Below, piece by piece: positions 9,184 through 19,615 of a stretch of 64,000 nucleotides of DNA. The notes under the pieces are model-generated. The model was given only the letters and a program-made list of their open reading frames with translations. It did not search any database and was not told the DNA's origin. The number at the start of each line of letters is the position of its first letter. Position 1 is the stretch's first letter. This stretch comes from Vibrio porteresiae DSM 19223 (GTDB lineage Bacteria; Pseudomonadota; Gammaproteobacteria; Enterobacterales; Vibrionaceae): positions 806,001-870,000 of the forward strand of contig NZ_AP024896.1 of assembly GCF_024347055.1 (NCBI RefSeq), given 5' to 3'. The translations under genes and the position numbers were made by a program.

Positions 9184-10200
9184 ATGAAAAAAACGCGTAT
9201 TCTATTGTCCCAGTCCACTGATCCTTGGTTTAACCTTGCGGTGGAAGACATCATTTTTCGTTCAATGCCTGCCGATCAGCGCGTGCTTTTTTTGTGGCAA
9301 AACAACGACACAGTGGTGATTGGCCGAGCACAAAACCCGTGGAAAGAGTGTAAAACCGACATCATGGAACGAGATAAGGTGAAATTGGCTCGCCGTCAAA
9401 CCGGCGGTGGCGCGGTATTTCATGATCTCGGCAACACCTGTTTTACCTTTATGGCGGGAAAACCTGAATACGACAAAAGTGTCTCGACTCAAATCGTGTT
9501 AGATGCACTCGCCAGTATTGGCGTGCAGGGTAAAGCGACTGGTCGCAATGACTTAGTCGTGGAAGATGAGCAGGGCGTGCGCAAATTCTCCGGCTCGGCA
9601 TATCGTGAAACCATTGATCGCGGTTTCCACCACGGTACGATTTTGATGAGTACCGATATGTCGCGTTTGGCAGATTACCTCAATCCCGACCCGAAAAAGT
9701 TACAAGCCAAAGGCATTACTTCGGTGAAATCTCGCGTCATTAACCTCAATACCATCGTGCCGCAAATCGACCATAAAATGGTGTGCGATGCGATGATAGA
9801 AGCCTACAGCCGCTATTACGATACCGAAATTGACATCGAATTTATCTCTCCAGAGGCGTCAGCCGATTTGCCAGATTTTGAGATGAAATTTGCCAAGCAA
9901 AGCAGCTGGGAATGGAACTTTGGCAGCACGCCGCAGTTTACCCACCAACTGAGTGAGCGTTTTGTCTGGGGTGGGGTGGATCTCTATTTGGATGTGACGC
10001 ACGGCGTTATTGAACATGCGCAAGTCTACAGTGATGCGTTGGATCCGAAACCGATTGAACTGTTCGGTGCAGCTTTGACTAAGCAGACTTACACCGTAGA
10101 CGGTATGCGTCAAGCGATCAGCTCTGTGATTGAACAAGCGCCTGAATATCAAGCGCAACTTGAGGAACTTGGCACCTGGCTTGGTGCGCAAATTCAATAG
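9184..10200 (+). CDS. lplA: Lipoate-protein ligase A
   Basis: 338 residues, the same length as E. coli LplA. It activates free lipoate with ATP and transfers it to the lipoyl domains of 2-oxoacid dehydrogenases and GcvH in the cytoplasm. Visible family motifs: RRQTGGGAVFHDLGNTCFTF starting at residue 70, the substrate-binding lysine in KFSGSAYR (K134), and HHGTILMSTDM. The C-terminal accessory domain that E. coli LplA has is also present. The gene sits between terminators and a GNAT gene and seems monocistronic or paired with that gene, which starts 78 bases downstream. Confidence 0.95.
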   Translation: MKKTRILLSQSTDPWFNLAVEDIIFRSMPADQRVLFLWQNNDTVVIGRAQNPWKECKTDIMERDKVKLARRQTGGGAVFHDLGNTCFTFMAGKPEYDKSVSTQIVLDALASIGVQGKATGRNDLVVEDEQGVRKFSGSAYRETIDRGFHHGTILMSTDMSRLADYLNPDPKKLQAKGITSVKSRVINLNTIVPQIDHKMVCDAMIEAYSRYYDTEIDIEFISPEASADLPDFEMKFAKQSSWEWNFGSTPQFTHQLSERFVWGGVDLYLDVTHGVIEHAQVYSDALDPKPIELFGAALTKQTYTVDGMRQAISSVIEQAPEYQAQLEELGTWLGAQIQ

Positions 10201-10278
10201 TATTTCCTTTATTAAGCGTTCCCTGTTATTAAGAGTTCCCTTTATTCAAATTAGGGCAGATCAAGAGAAGGACACACA

Positions 10279-10824
10279 ATGATTTTGAAGGCCGGGATGG
10301 TCTACCTGCGAGCGTTAGACGTTGAAGATACCGAAAGCTTCTACCGCTGGGGCTGTGATGATGAGATAACGCAATACAGTTTGTCTGGGTATCGCTACCC
10401 ACAATCACGCGCTGATGTTCAAAAATGGCTAAGTCAGATTAACGATGATAGCCGTACCATTACGTTTGGGATTGTGCTGCAAGAAACTCACCAATTGATT
10501 GGCTACACGGGCATCAGTTCAATGAGCACGCTGAACCGCAGCGGTGAGTTTTTTATCTTGATTGGTGAAAAAGATCTGTGGGGCAAAGGGATTGCCTCAT
10601 TAGTGACGCGGCGTATCACTGAATATGCCTTTGCTGATATTGGATTACATCGAATGACCTTAACCGCGTTTGCCGATAATCCTGCTGCAGTGAAGGCCTA
10701 TTCTAATGCCGGTTATCGCCAAGAGGGCGTTTTACGCGATGCTGGCTTTCGTCATGGTGAGTTCAAAGATAAGGTCGCTATGGCGGTGCTTTCTACAGAA
10801 TGGTCTTTTAATTCAGTGAGTTAA
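10279..10824 (+). CDS. GNAT family N-acetyltransferase (RimL/RimJ-like)
   Basis: 181-residue GNAT protein of the RimJ/RimL branch. The acetyl-CoA loop is KDLWGKGIASLVTRR, followed by the typical block HRMTLTAFADNPAAVKAYSN and the end-motif YRQEGVLRDAGFRHGEFKD. The first block, YLRALDVEDTESFYRW, also fits the family. The substrate is probably an amino-terminal or free amine (peptide, spermidine-like or antibiotic); the sequence does not say which. The ATG has an agaagga ribosome site. lplA lies just upstream on the same strand. Confidence 0.85.
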   Translation: MILKAGMVYLRALDVEDTESFYRWGCDDEITQYSLSGYRYPQSRADVQKWLSQINDDSRTITFGIVLQETHQLIGYTGISSMSTLNRSGEFFILIGEKDLWGKGIASLVTRRITEYAFADIGLHRMTLTAFADNPAAVKAYSNAGYRQEGVLRDAGFRHGEFKDKVAMAVLSTEWSFNSVS

Positions 10825-11259
10825 TATTAGTTATTGCTGTTTTAGCTGTTCATTTATTTCATAAAACCAAGTCACATTTCGGTGACTTGGTGCATTTGCT
10901 CAACAAACTTCCCTCAGTATCAACTCATTTGATAATAATTGAATTAACAATTGGTGCGTACTTCACCGTTTACGCCGATTTATCTCCTTAAACTCGATAA
11001 TGATAATGAAACCGCGTTCATGGTCTGCTACTATCTGCGGCTTTATCGATAACGCATAGCAAACGCTTAAAATCGAAAGCAGAAATGTTCGAATGATTAC
11101 GTGTTTGCTAGGCTTTAATTTATTGATATTACAAATAAAACATTCAGATTCATCAATCGCTTTCTGAAATTGTCAGTAGAGCCTTGGTGATGACCCTGAA
11201 CGTGCGCAGCGCGTCAGTGAATGTTTAGCGGTGTATATAACTCTTAGGAGAAGGCTATT
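10825..11259. other. Intergenic region upstream of OsmC-like gene
   Basis: About 435 bases. A hairpin lies near its start (10867-10890). The remainder is AT-rich, with no gene seen; it should carry the promoter of the OsmC-like gene. Confidence 0.5.
10867..10890. terminator. Hairpin, possible terminator
   Basis: Perfect 9-bp stem ccaagtcac / gtgacttgg. On the plus strand the T-run is weak; on the minus strand a better one (TTTT) follows, although no minus-strand gene ends here. Probably ends transcription from the GNAT gene. Confidence 0.5.
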
Positions 11260-11679
11260 ATGACTGTTAGCGTCGAATGGCAGCAAGATTATCAATTTGA
11301 TGTAATCAATGATCATAACTTTCATTTCCCAGTGGATAACAACAATGAAAGTGCGACCTGTCCAACCGACATCCTGTTATCAGCCTTAGGCAGTTGCTGC
11401 TCTGGTGAAGTGGTTGCAGGATTGAAGCAACAGGGCGTTGAACTGTTTGGTATGAAGACCGACGTAAGTTACACCTTAACCGATACTCAGCCTCGTCTGT
11501 TTAAAAGTGTGAACTTGCATTTCATCATCAAAGGGTTTGGTTTAAACGATTCGATGGTAAACCAAGTGATTGAAAGTGCGATCAATGAAAATTGTCACGT
11601 CGCTTTGATGTTAAAACCAACGATGGCGATTACCTACACTTATCACGTTGTGCAGATCTCAAAAGAGTTGGCATCCTAA
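11260..11679 (+). CDS. OsmC/Ohr family protein
   Basis: 139-residue OsmC-fold protein. The two conserved regions carrying redox cysteines are visible: LLSALGSCCSGEVVAGL (about 41-57, with two adjacent cysteines) and NENCHVALMLKP (Cys about 110). Members reduce organic hydroperoxides or bind thiols; several of the YhfA-like branch have no known substrate. The extra adjacent cysteine in the first motif is unusual for Ohr proper, so peroxidase activity is likely but not certain. The start has aggag 8 bases upstream. Monocistronic; it converges with the transporter gene 21 bases downstream on the other strand. Confidence 0.85.
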   Translation: MTVSVEWQQDYQFDVINDHNFHFPVDNNNESATCPTDILLSALGSCCSGEVVAGLKQQGVELFGMKTDVSYTLTDTQPRLFKSVNLHFIIKGFGLNDSMVNQVIESAINENCHVALMLKPTMAITYTYHVVQISKELAS

Positions 11680-11700
11680 TCCAACTCTTTTGCAATTTGC

Positions 11701-12708
11701 TTATTTGTTTAACGGTAGATGAGCATTGGCTTGGTCAGCGTAACGGTTAGCCAATATTGCACAGTAAAATAGCTGAATTGGGTGATAGAGCATGATAGGT
11801 AACAAAATCATGCCTAAATCTGGTGACGCACTAAAAATAACCTTAGCCATAGGAATCCCAGCGGCTAGGGTTTTTTTCGTTCCACAGAAAACCGCAGCCA
11901 CTTCATCCGCATGATCAAAGTGCAAACGATGCGAGCCCCAGCGCAATAGGTGAGTAATCGCCAGAAGCACCACCACACAAATCACGGCCGAGACACCGAG
12001 CAAGGTGGCAGAGAAGTGTGACCAAATGTGTTCAATGACCGAATCACTAAAGGCGTTTAGCACGATCATCAAAATGACCCATTTGTCGATTTTGTTGGTG
12101 ATGTCTTTGTAACGAGCCAATAGATTCCCGAGCACCGGACGCAGCAACTGACCTGCGACCATCGGCAGCAATAACAGCTCAGCAACGGAGATGATGGTGC
12201 CAGTCACATCAAGGCGAGCGCCGGTCGATTGAGTAAACCATCCCATTAACAGCGGCGTGACAAACACCCCAAGCACGCTCGATAAAGAAGCGTTAAAAAT
12301 CGCGCCAGGGACGTTGCCTTTACCGATACTGGTCATCGCAACAGAAGAGGAGATGGTGCTTGGCAGTGCGAACAAATAGCAAAAGCCGATGGCCAATGCA
12401 GCCGGAAACAGTTGCGACATCATGCTGCCGAAGATCACCCAAATCAGTGGGTAAATGGCAAAAGTAGTCAGCTGCACCACAATATGGAGTTTCCAGTTAC
12501 TCACCCCTTGGCGAATCTTCTCTGGCGACAAACCAATACCGTGCAAAAAGAAGATGATGGCAATACCAATGCCGGTCAATTTATCCAGCTGTAACCAGCC
12601 ATGGCTTTTACCCAGATCGGGCAATAGAGCAGCAATCACAATCATCAAGAGCATTGAGACGATAAACCACTCTTTTTTAATACGTTGTATGACCGAATGA
12701 AGAGACAT
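11701..12708 (-). CDS. BASS-family transporter (bile acid:sodium symporter-like)
   Basis: 335-residue inner-membrane protein with nine to ten hydrophobic helices, belonging to the SBF-like/BASS group. Typical blocks: TGIGIAIIFFLHGIGLSPEK, FALPSTISSSVAMTSIGKGN, AIFNASLSSVLGVFVTPLLM, and near the end FCGTKKTLAAGIPMA. The family moves organic anions together with Na+; in bacteria the substrates are mostly unknown. The gene is divergent from an AraC-type regulator whose start is 85 bases away, so that protein is the probable regulator. Confidence 0.88.
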   Translation of the reverse strand: MSLHSVIQRIKKEWFIVSMLLMIVIAALLPDLGKSHGWLQLDKLTGIGIAIIFFLHGIGLSPEKIRQGVSNWKLHIVVQLTTFAIYPLIWVIFGSMMSQLFPAALAIGFCYLFALPSTISSSVAMTSIGKGNVPGAIFNASLSSVLGVFVTPLLMGWFTQSTGARLDVTGTIISVAELLLLPMVAGQLLRPVLGNLLARYKDITNKIDKWVILMIVLNAFSDSVIEHIWSHFSATLLGVSAVICVVVLLAITHLLRWGSHRLHFDHADEVAAVFCGTKKTLAAGIPMAKVIFSASPDLGMILLPIMLYHPIQLFYCAILANRYADQANAHLPLNK

Positions 12709-12793
12709 AAAAGTGTTCCAGAAAGGTTGAAATAATGACCCGGGCTAAGGTACGCTGTCTTTCTATTTCCTGCTATCGAAGTTAAGACAAATT

Positions 12794-13579
12794 ATGTCGA
12801 ATACCCGACAAATACGCACCATTCCAGTGTATGAACAGCTGCCGCGTCCGGTTTGGGCTCGTCCCGAGCGCTGGGATGAGCAAGGTAGCGCCACGCCATG
12901 GCACTCCCATACATGGGGCCAGTTTTCTTACGCCGCACAAGGGATATTGTCGGTACAAACGGAAAACGCCAGTTACGTGTCGCCGCCGCATTACGGTATT
13001 TGGGTACCAGAGGGTGTCACACACCAAGTGGTGTCCGATGGTGCTGCCACCATGAACAGTCTTTATATCGATTCGCAGGTGTTGCCCGGCGCGGGGTGGG
13101 AAGCGCCGTTTGTCTGCGTGATTTCGCCACTGTTTCGTGAACTCATTATTCGCTTTTGCCAAATGCCAGCCTTGTATGAATTGCAATCGGCGCAAGAGCG
13201 ATTGGCGATGGTGCTACTCGATGAGCTGCAGCTACAAGAACGGGTCAGTTTAGAACTGCCGATGCCACAAGACCGCCGTATTCGCACACTGTGCCAGCAA
13301 TTACAGGCCGATCCAGCGCATCGTTGGAGCGTTGAACAATGGGGCCAGAATATTGGGCTCAGTGGTCGCAGTATCAGTCGCTTGTTTGTGAAACAGACTG
13401 GGTTGACGTTTCAGCAATGGCGTCAGAGGCTGCGCTTTATCTATGCCTTGAATCTACTTGAGCAGGGCATAGTCGTGACCGACGTGGCACTGCGCTGTGG
13501 CTACGATTCTGTCTCGGCATTTGGTGAGGCGTTCAAAAAACAATTTGGCTGCACACCGGGCCAATTTTTCCACAAATGA
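12794..13579 (+). CDS. AraC-family transcriptional regulator with cupin domain
   Basis: 261 residues. The N-terminal half is a cupin-type ligand-binding domain (TPWHSHTWGQFSYAAQGIL at about 36-54; PEGVTHQV). The C-terminal 100 residues carry the double helix-turn-helix of AraC: WSVEQWGQNIGLSGRSISRL, then VTDVALRCGYDSVSAFGEAF and the closing FGCTPGQFF. It is divergent from the BASS transporter gene with 85 bases between, the usual layout for local control. The inducer is unknown but may be what the transporter carries. Confidence 0.9.
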   Translation: MSNTRQIRTIPVYEQLPRPVWARPERWDEQGSATPWHSHTWGQFSYAAQGILSVQTENASYVSPPHYGIWVPEGVTHQVVSDGAATMNSLYIDSQVLPGAGWEAPFVCVISPLFRELIIRFCQMPALYELQSAQERLAMVLLDELQLQERVSLELPMPQDRRIRTLCQQLQADPAHRWSVEQWGQNIGLSGRSISRLFVKQTGLTFQQWRQRLRFIYALNLLEQGIVVTDVALRCGYDSVSAFGEAFKKQFGCTPGQFFHK

Positions 13580-13747
13580 TAGGGCCAGAACTGGCACCAT
13601 TACTGCTGTGCTGGCCTTAATTTCATTTTTTTTTGGCTCTATTACTCTTTGGTAGAGTCAGTAATAGTGAAAGCATTGTTAAGGATTGCTAAAAAGCTAA
13701 TTGTTGTGAGAAATCATAACGTAAGGAAACTATCACAGGAGGTGGTT

Positions 13748-14617
13748 ATGAAATTAGCGAGTCAACAATTGAAACGTATGGGTAAAGTTACGCTATTGGC
13801 ACTGATGCTTGGAAGCTTCGCTGCTCACGCTAACGATTTGCCTCAAATCAAACAAGCGGGTGTGTTTAAAGTTGCGACTGAGGACGACTACGCTCCATTC
13901 AACTTTATGGACAACGGTACACCAGTTGGTTTTAACAACGATGTATTGAAAGAGCTGAAAACTTACGCCAAAGGTTTCAAAGTTGAGCAAAGCATTCTGC
14001 CTTGGACTGGCTTACTTGCAGCGGTTTCTTCAGGTCAATACGATGCGGCTATCACAGGCGCGTTGGTGACAGACCAACGTTTAAACGTGTTCAACTTCGT
14101 TACTCCTTTAGCGTCTGCACAGCACTACTTTGTCAAACGCAAAGGTGACGATCGCCTAGATAGCATCAAAGATCTTGACGGCAAAACAGTGGGCATTCAA
14201 GCGGGTAGTGCGTTCATGGCGCGTTTACCAGAGCTGAAAAAAATGCTGGCTGACCAAGGCGGCAAATTGGGTAAAATCGTGCAATACCAATCTTACCCAG
14301 AAGCTTACGCTGACCTAGCCAATGGCCGTCTTGACTACGTTATCAACGCCGTTATCTCAGTGAACGACCTAGTGAAAAAACGCCCAGACGTGTTTGAAAA
14401 AGGTCTGCCAGTGTCAGGTGGTGGTTTCGTGTCATGGCCTGTGCCAAAAAATAGCCCAGAGCTACTTGCCTTCCTTGATGGATTCGTTGAACACCTGAAA
14501 GCCACTGGCAAACTAACAGAGCTACAGAAAAAATGGTTTGGTCAAGAGTTTAAAGGATTGCCTGATCAACCGATCACCAATGTGGCCGATTTCCATAAGC
14601 TAGCCAACATCAAGTAA
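13748..14617 (+). CDS. Amino-acid ABC transporter substrate-binding protein
   Basis: 289-residue periplasmic protein of solute-binding family 3. A signal peptide ends at AHA/ND (about residue 22), followed by the family opening GVFKVATEDDYAPFNFMDNG and GFNNDVLKEL, then LPWTGLLAAVSSGQYDAAIT. It would bind a polar amino acid or an amino-acid derivative. The ORF is open to 13649, but the ATG at 13748 has a strong aggagg ribosome site and begins the signal peptide, so I use it. It is the first gene of a four-gene operon (binding protein, two permeases, ATPase). Confidence 0.9.
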   Translation: MKLASQQLKRMGKVTLLALMLGSFAAHANDLPQIKQAGVFKVATEDDYAPFNFMDNGTPVGFNNDVLKELKTYAKGFKVEQSILPWTGLLAAVSSGQYDAAITGALVTDQRLNVFNFVTPLASAQHYFVKRKGDDRLDSIKDLDGKTVGIQAGSAFMARLPELKKMLADQGGKLGKIVQYQSYPEAYADLANGRLDYVINAVISVNDLVKKRPDVFEKGLPVSGGGFVSWPVPKNSPELLAFLDGFVEHLKATGKLTELQKKWFGQEFKGLPDQPITNVADFHKLANIK

Positions 14618-14642
14618 CAACTAAGTAAAAAAAGAAGCTGTA

Positions 14643-14663
14643 CCGGCCCAGCCGTTGGGCCGG
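14643..14663 (+). terminator. Intercistronic hairpin after the binding-protein gene
   Basis: 8-bp GC-rich stem ccggccca / tgggccgg with a 5-base loop and no T-run. Such hairpins after binding-protein genes usually protect the upstream mRNA and lower downstream expression; this role is inferred. Confidence 0.6.
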
Positions 14664-14697
14664 ATTTCCGAGAAAGCCAACAAAGGAGCACGACTAG

Positions 14698-15339
14698 ATG
14701 GATTTGAGTGCTTGGATAATGTTACTCAAGGGCGCTGTGACCACGATATGGGTATCTGCCACAGCGATCACTATTGGTGTGTCGATGGGACTACTTATCG
14801 CCATCATTCGCCAACGTAAAATTCCGGTCATCGATCAACTACTTGCCTTATACATAAGCATCGCTCGTTCCACTCCGCTTGTGACTTTGGTGCTGTTCAT
14901 CTTCTTAGCATTACCTGCTCTTGGGTTGCAATTGGATGTGACTGTCGCCGCCATCATGTCATTGGCACTGAATACCGCTGCGTTTAATGCCGAAATCTGG
15001 CGCTCAGCGATACGCAACTTTTCTATGGATCAAAGAGAGGCTGCTTATGCATGCGGTATGACTGAATGGACCTTCTTCCGTCACATCATGTTGCCTCAGA
15101 TTTTCTCCGTCAGTTTGCCTGCGCTCGTGAATGAAATGTCATTTTTGATCAAAGGTAGCCCTGCGGTGGCGATCATCGGCTTAGTAGACTTAACCCGTGT
15201 TACTAACCGTATTTCCTCTGTCACGTACGAACCACTTTACCCAATCTTAGGCGCTGGGATCATCTATATGATCATCGTTGGTTTGCTCGTGAAAGCCCAA
15301 TCGATCGCCGAAGTGAAAGCTCGCCGTTTAGCGATATAA
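14698..15339 (+). CDS. Amino-acid ABC transporter permease
   Basis: 213-residue inner-membrane permease of the HisM/GlnP type with about five hydrophobic helices. The amino-terminal block LLKGAVTTIWVSATAITIGV and the EAA loop (REAAYACGMTEWTFFRHIML) are typical. The EAA loop docks on the ATPase encoded two genes downstream. It forms a heterodimer with the next gene product. The gap to the next gene is 10 bases. Confidence 0.9.
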   Translation: MDLSAWIMLLKGAVTTIWVSATAITIGVSMGLLIAIIRQRKIPVIDQLLALYISIARSTPLVTLVLFIFLALPALGLQLDVTVAAIMSLALNTAAFNAEIWRSAIRNFSMDQREAAYACGMTEWTFFRHIMLPQIFSVSLPALVNEMSFLIKGSPAVAIIGLVDLTRVTNRISSVTYEPLYPILGAGIIYMIIVGLLVKAQSIAEVKARRLAI

Positions 15340-15349
15340 GGAGAGTCAA

Positions 15350-16015
15350 ATGAATGAATGGGCAATGATTTGGGAAGCACGTGATCTGTTTCTCGAGGGA
15401 TTTGAAGAGACCTTATACCTCTTTGCACTCGCTGCTGTAATTGGTTTTCTGTTTGGTTTGGTATTGCTGTACGTGCTGGAAGCGAAGATTCCAGTGTTGT
15501 CTCCCGCGGTTCGCGTTTTCATGACCGTGATGCGTACCGTACCGTTTCTTATTTTGGCTTACTTGCTCTATTACGGATTAGGTCAATTTGGTTTCCGTAT
15601 GGAAGCGGAGACGGCAGGTTTGGTGTCGTTAGTGCTCTATCACGGCGCGTATTTCTGCGAAATCTTGCGTGGTCAACGCTTGGTGATGCAAAAAGGGCTG
15701 GTGGAAGCGGCGCATGCACACGGTTTTCGTCACCACCAAACCTTCTTACACATAATTTTACCTACCGTGATATTAAGTGCGTTGCCACTGCTTGGTAACC
15801 AGTTGATTATCACACTAAAAGATACTGCGTTTCTGTGTATCATTACGGTTCAAGAGATCACTGCATCAGCAAACAGTGTGCAGTCGACTTACTTTATCCC
15901 GTTCAAAGCTTTCCTAGTTGCGATTGCTCTGTACTGGGTAGTCGGACTTGCGATTGAAAATGCGATTAAGTTGATTGGATTGATTGGTAAGAAAAAAGGA
16001 TTTTATCATGCTTAA
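15350..16015 (+). CDS. Amino-acid ABC transporter permease
   Basis: 221-residue partner permease with about five helices: LFLEGFEETLYLFALAAVIG opening, RTVPFLILAYLLYYGLG, and the EAA-type loop GLVEAAHAHGFRHHQTFLHI. Its stop overlaps the start of the ATPase gene by 8 bases (ATGCTTAA), which indicates translational coupling. Confidence 0.9.
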   Translation: MNEWAMIWEARDLFLEGFEETLYLFALAAVIGFLFGLVLLYVLEAKIPVLSPAVRVFMTVMRTVPFLILAYLLYYGLGQFGFRMEAETAGLVSLVLYHGAYFCEILRGQRLVMQKGLVEAAHAHGFRHHQTFLHIILPTVILSALPLLGNQLIITLKDTAFLCIITVQEITASANSVQSTYFIPFKAFLVAIALYWVVGLAIENAIKLIGLIGKKKGFYHA

Positions 16016-16769
16016 TGATTCAGCAATTGAAGTGAAAAACTTGTCAAAACAATTTGATGGTATCGAAGTGCTACGCGACATCAACTTGACGGTAAACAAA
16101 GGCGATGTAGTGAGTATTTTAGGTTCGTCTGGTTCAGGTAAATCGACCTTATTGCGCTGCATGAACTGGCTAGAACAGCCAGACAAAGGCAAGATTTTCA
16201 TCGGTGATGAACGTATTGGTGTTAACGATGAAAATGACCAACCAATGAGCAATAAACAGTTAGCGAAAATTCGTGAACGTGTCGGCATGGTGTTCCAAAA
16301 CTTCAACTTGTGGCCTCACTTAGACATCTTACATAACGTGATGATGCCGTTGCTGAAAGTAAAACACATGAAGCGACATGACGCGGAAAAAATCGCGCTA
16401 GAACAGCTTGAAAAAGTGGGCATGCTTGAGAAAAAAGACGTTTACCCAATCACTCTTTCTGGTGGTCAAAAACAGCGTGTGGCGATTGCGCGCTCTTTGG
16501 CACTGAGCCCAGATGTAATTCTTTTTGATGAACCGACTTCAGCACTTGACCCAGAAAGGGTAGGTGAAGTGTTGGGCGTTATGAAGCAGCTTTCTCAAGA
16601 AGGTTACACCATGGTTGTGGTAACCCACGAAATGGATTTTGCTCGTGCCGTATCCGACCAAGTGGTGTTCCTTGAAAAAGGCAAATTGATCGAAAAAGCG
16701 CCACCAGAAGAGTTCTTCAATAACCCTAAATCTGAGCGTGTCCGCCAATTCTTAACTTCTTTTGCTTAA
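16008..16769 (+). CDS. Amino-acid ABC transporter ATP-binding protein
   Basis: 253-residue ATPase of the GlnQ/HisP family. Walker A GSSGSGKST at about 37-45, Q-loop VFQNFNLWPHLDIL, signature LSGGQKQRVAIARSLAL, Walker [16 protein letters not shown], switch histidine in VVVTHEM. The ATG at 16008 is chosen because it overlaps the upstream stop and begins the conserved fold (AIEVKNLSKQFDG). Last gene of the operon, followed by a strong terminator. The operon's substrate is not evident. Its proximity to a TauR-like regulator and aminotransferase could mean a sulfonate or amine, but this is only an inference. Confidence 0.93.
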   Translation: MLNDSAIEVKNLSKQFDGIEVLRDINLTVNKGDVVSILGSSGSGKSTLLRCMNWLEQPDKGKIFIGDERIGVNDENDQPMSNKQLAKIRERVGMVFQNFNLWPHLDILHNVMMPLLKVKHMKRHDAEKIALEQLEKVGMLEKKDVYPITLSGGQKQRVAIARSLALSPDVILFDEPTSALDPERVGEVLGVMKQLSQEGYTMVVVTHEMDFARAVSDQVVFLEKGKLIEKAPPEEFFNNPKSERVRQFLTSFA

Positions 16770-16820
16770 TCTTGTCAGCAAAGATTAAAGAGTAAAGATC
16801 AAGGGGCTCACCCAATAAAC

Positions 16821-16847
16821 AAAACCGTCGCAATTGCGACGGTTTTT
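16821..16847. terminator. Bidirectional terminator between convergent genes
   Basis: Perfect palindrome aaaaccgtcgc / gcgacggtttt around aatt, T-rich on both sides. It serves the ABC operon (+) and ydfG (-). Confidence 0.92.
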
Positions 16848-16878
16848 CATTTCAACAAAGGCAATTCAAGCAAGCGAA

Positions 16879-17951
<1,073 letters not shown>

Positions 17952-19466
17952 CTATTCGTCACGCCAAAATGCCTCTTGGCAAGACGTGAGCGCGAGAGTG
18001 CGAACAATCTGGCTGAGGATTTCGATGCCCGGTTCGATGTTCTCCGCTTTAATAGAGCCAAAGCCGAGACGCAGAAAACGATAGTTAAGGTTTTCTGGAT
18101 GCATAAATAACACATCACCATCTTCGACAATCACGCCCTGTTCCCGCGACAATTTTGCCACTTGCTTGCTACTGACCCCATCGGGCATTCGCAACCAAAA
18201 CGCACTCCCACCAAGGGTGTCGGACGTGATGCACTCAGGTAAATGACGTTCCAACGCTTGGCGCAGTGCTTGCCATTTTTCGCAGTAGGCGCGTTTAATC
18301 TTACTTAAGTAGGTATCGTAGTAGCCTAAAGAGATAAACAGCGCGCAGGTGCGTTGGTTATTTGAAGGTGGATGGCGATACATCAAACGGCGCAGCTTAC
18401 GAGCTTGGGCAATCATATTGCGATCCGCCACCATAAAACCGATCCGCAGACCGGGTGAAAGAGACTTCGACAAACTGCCGACGTAAATCACGCGGCCATT
18501 TTTATCCAAACTCTTTAACGACGGATGCGGCTGTTGATTGATATTGATTTCACTGTCGTAGTCATCTTCGATGATCACAATGTCATGTTCATCCGCCATT
18601 TGTAGCAGTTCATGGCGACGTTTAAGTGACATTGTCACGTTAGTCGGCACCTGATGGCTTGGCGTCGTGTAGATGTAATCACACTGAGTGAGCTCTGGAG
18701 TCAAAGAGACCCCTTCAGGATCGATGCGTAGCCCTTGAATATTGGCATGAAAAGTCGAAAAAATATGGCGTGCATCAGGGTAACCCGGCTCTTCAATGCC
18801 CACGGTAGAGTGATGATCGGTGAGTAGCTGCGCAATCAGAAACAGAGAGTTTTGCGTGCCAATCGTCACCAAAATTTCATCGCTATCGGCAATGATGCCA
18901 CGTTTACTTAATACGTTGGTTTGCAGCTGTTTTATCAACATAGGATCGTCGTCATCGACGTGATCGGCGAGCCAATCTTTAATCACGTTGGTCCGCTGCG
19001 CTAAACGGCCACATTCGCGCCAATGGCTGGCAGGAAACAGGCTTTCGTCAGGTTGACCATAAATAAACGGATAAGGAAACTCTTGCCAGTTGTTGAGTTT
19101 GATACGGCTACGTTGTCCGGAAAAGTCACATTTGAACTTATTGCCCCAAACTGGTGCATCACCTACGCACTTAGGTGCAGGCTCTTCTCGTTTGAGCGGG
19201 TTCACTTGAATGGCATCTATCTCGGGATTGGCAAAAAAACCACTCCGTTGATGCGACACCAAAAATCCCTCATCCACTAAACGCTCGTAGACTAATACAA
19301 TGGTATTTCGCGATACATTGAGCATTTGTGCTAATTTTCTGCAAGACGGTAGAGCTTTGTCTGCAAATATCCCTTGATGAATCTTTTCCAGTAGATGTTC
19401 TCTGATCTGTTCTTGGAGGCTTCTATCAGGAGAAAATTGAATGTGAATTAAATGATCGTTCTTCAA
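17952..19466 (-). CDS. MocR/TauR-like regulator (GntR domain fused to aminotransferase fold)
   Basis: 504 residues. The N-terminal winged helix of GntR type is clear (LQEQIREHLLEKIHQGIF, LPSCRKLAQMLNVSRNTIVL). The rest is a type I aminotransferase-like domain with the PLP-lysine segment VIYVGSLSKSLSPGLRIGFM and the upstream IIEDDYDSE. Such proteins use PLP and an amino compound as effector instead of catalysing. It is divergent from an aminotransferase gene of the taurine:pyruvate type, with 10-base boxes in between matching my recollection of the TauR site, so it is most likely a TauR-like activator of that gene. PdxR-type function is the alternative. Confidence 0.88.
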   Translation of the reverse strand: MKNDHLIHIQFSPDRSLQEQIREHLLEKIHQGIFADKALPSCRKLAQMLNVSRNTIVLVYERLVDEGFLVSHQRSGFFANPEIDAIQVNPLKREEPAPKCVGDAPVWGNKFKCDFSGQRSRIKLNNWQEFPYPFIYGQPDESLFPASHWRECGRLAQRTNVIKDWLADHVDDDDPMLIKQLQTNVLSKRGIIADSDEILVTIGTQNSLFLIAQLLTDHHSTVGIEEPGYPDARHIFSTFHANIQGLRIDPEGVSLTPELTQCDYIYTTPSHQVPTNVTMSLKRRHELLQMADEHDIVIIEDDYDSEININQQPHPSLKSLDKNGRVIYVGSLSKSLSPGLRIGFMVADRNMIAQARKLRRLMYRHPPSNNQRTCALFISLGYYDTYLSKIKRAYCEKWQALRQALERHLPECITSDTLGGSAFWLRMPDGVSSKQVAKLSREQGVIVEDGDVLFMHPENLNYRFLRLGFGSIKAENIEPGIEILSQIVRTLALTSCQEAFWRDE

Positions 19467-19583
19467 AATCTACTCCTCTTTTTTATATTTTTTTTATAGA
19501 AAAGCATGATATGTGCCATTTTTGAATAATTACTCAGAAATATGCTATTTGATGCCTTTGTCTATTCGCTAAGAAGCACAAAA

Positions 19584-19615
19584 GTGGTCCTAAAAATACC
19601 GAGATCTGGACCTAA
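19584..19615. promoter_or_regulatory. TauR/MocR-type direct repeat operator
   Basis: Two 10-base boxes in direct orientation: gtggtcctaa at 19584-19593 and ctggacctaa at 19606-19615, their starts 22 bases apart (two helical turns). A weaker third copy, ccggacagaa, may follow at 19619. The second box equals the CTGGACYTAA repeat I recall for TauR of Rhodobacter. It lies just upstream of the aminotransferase gene. Confidence 0.6.

Noticed and set aside
13649..13747. Upstream extension of the amino-acid binding protein
   Set aside because: It would bury the signal peptide; the ATG at 13748 has a strong ribosome site.
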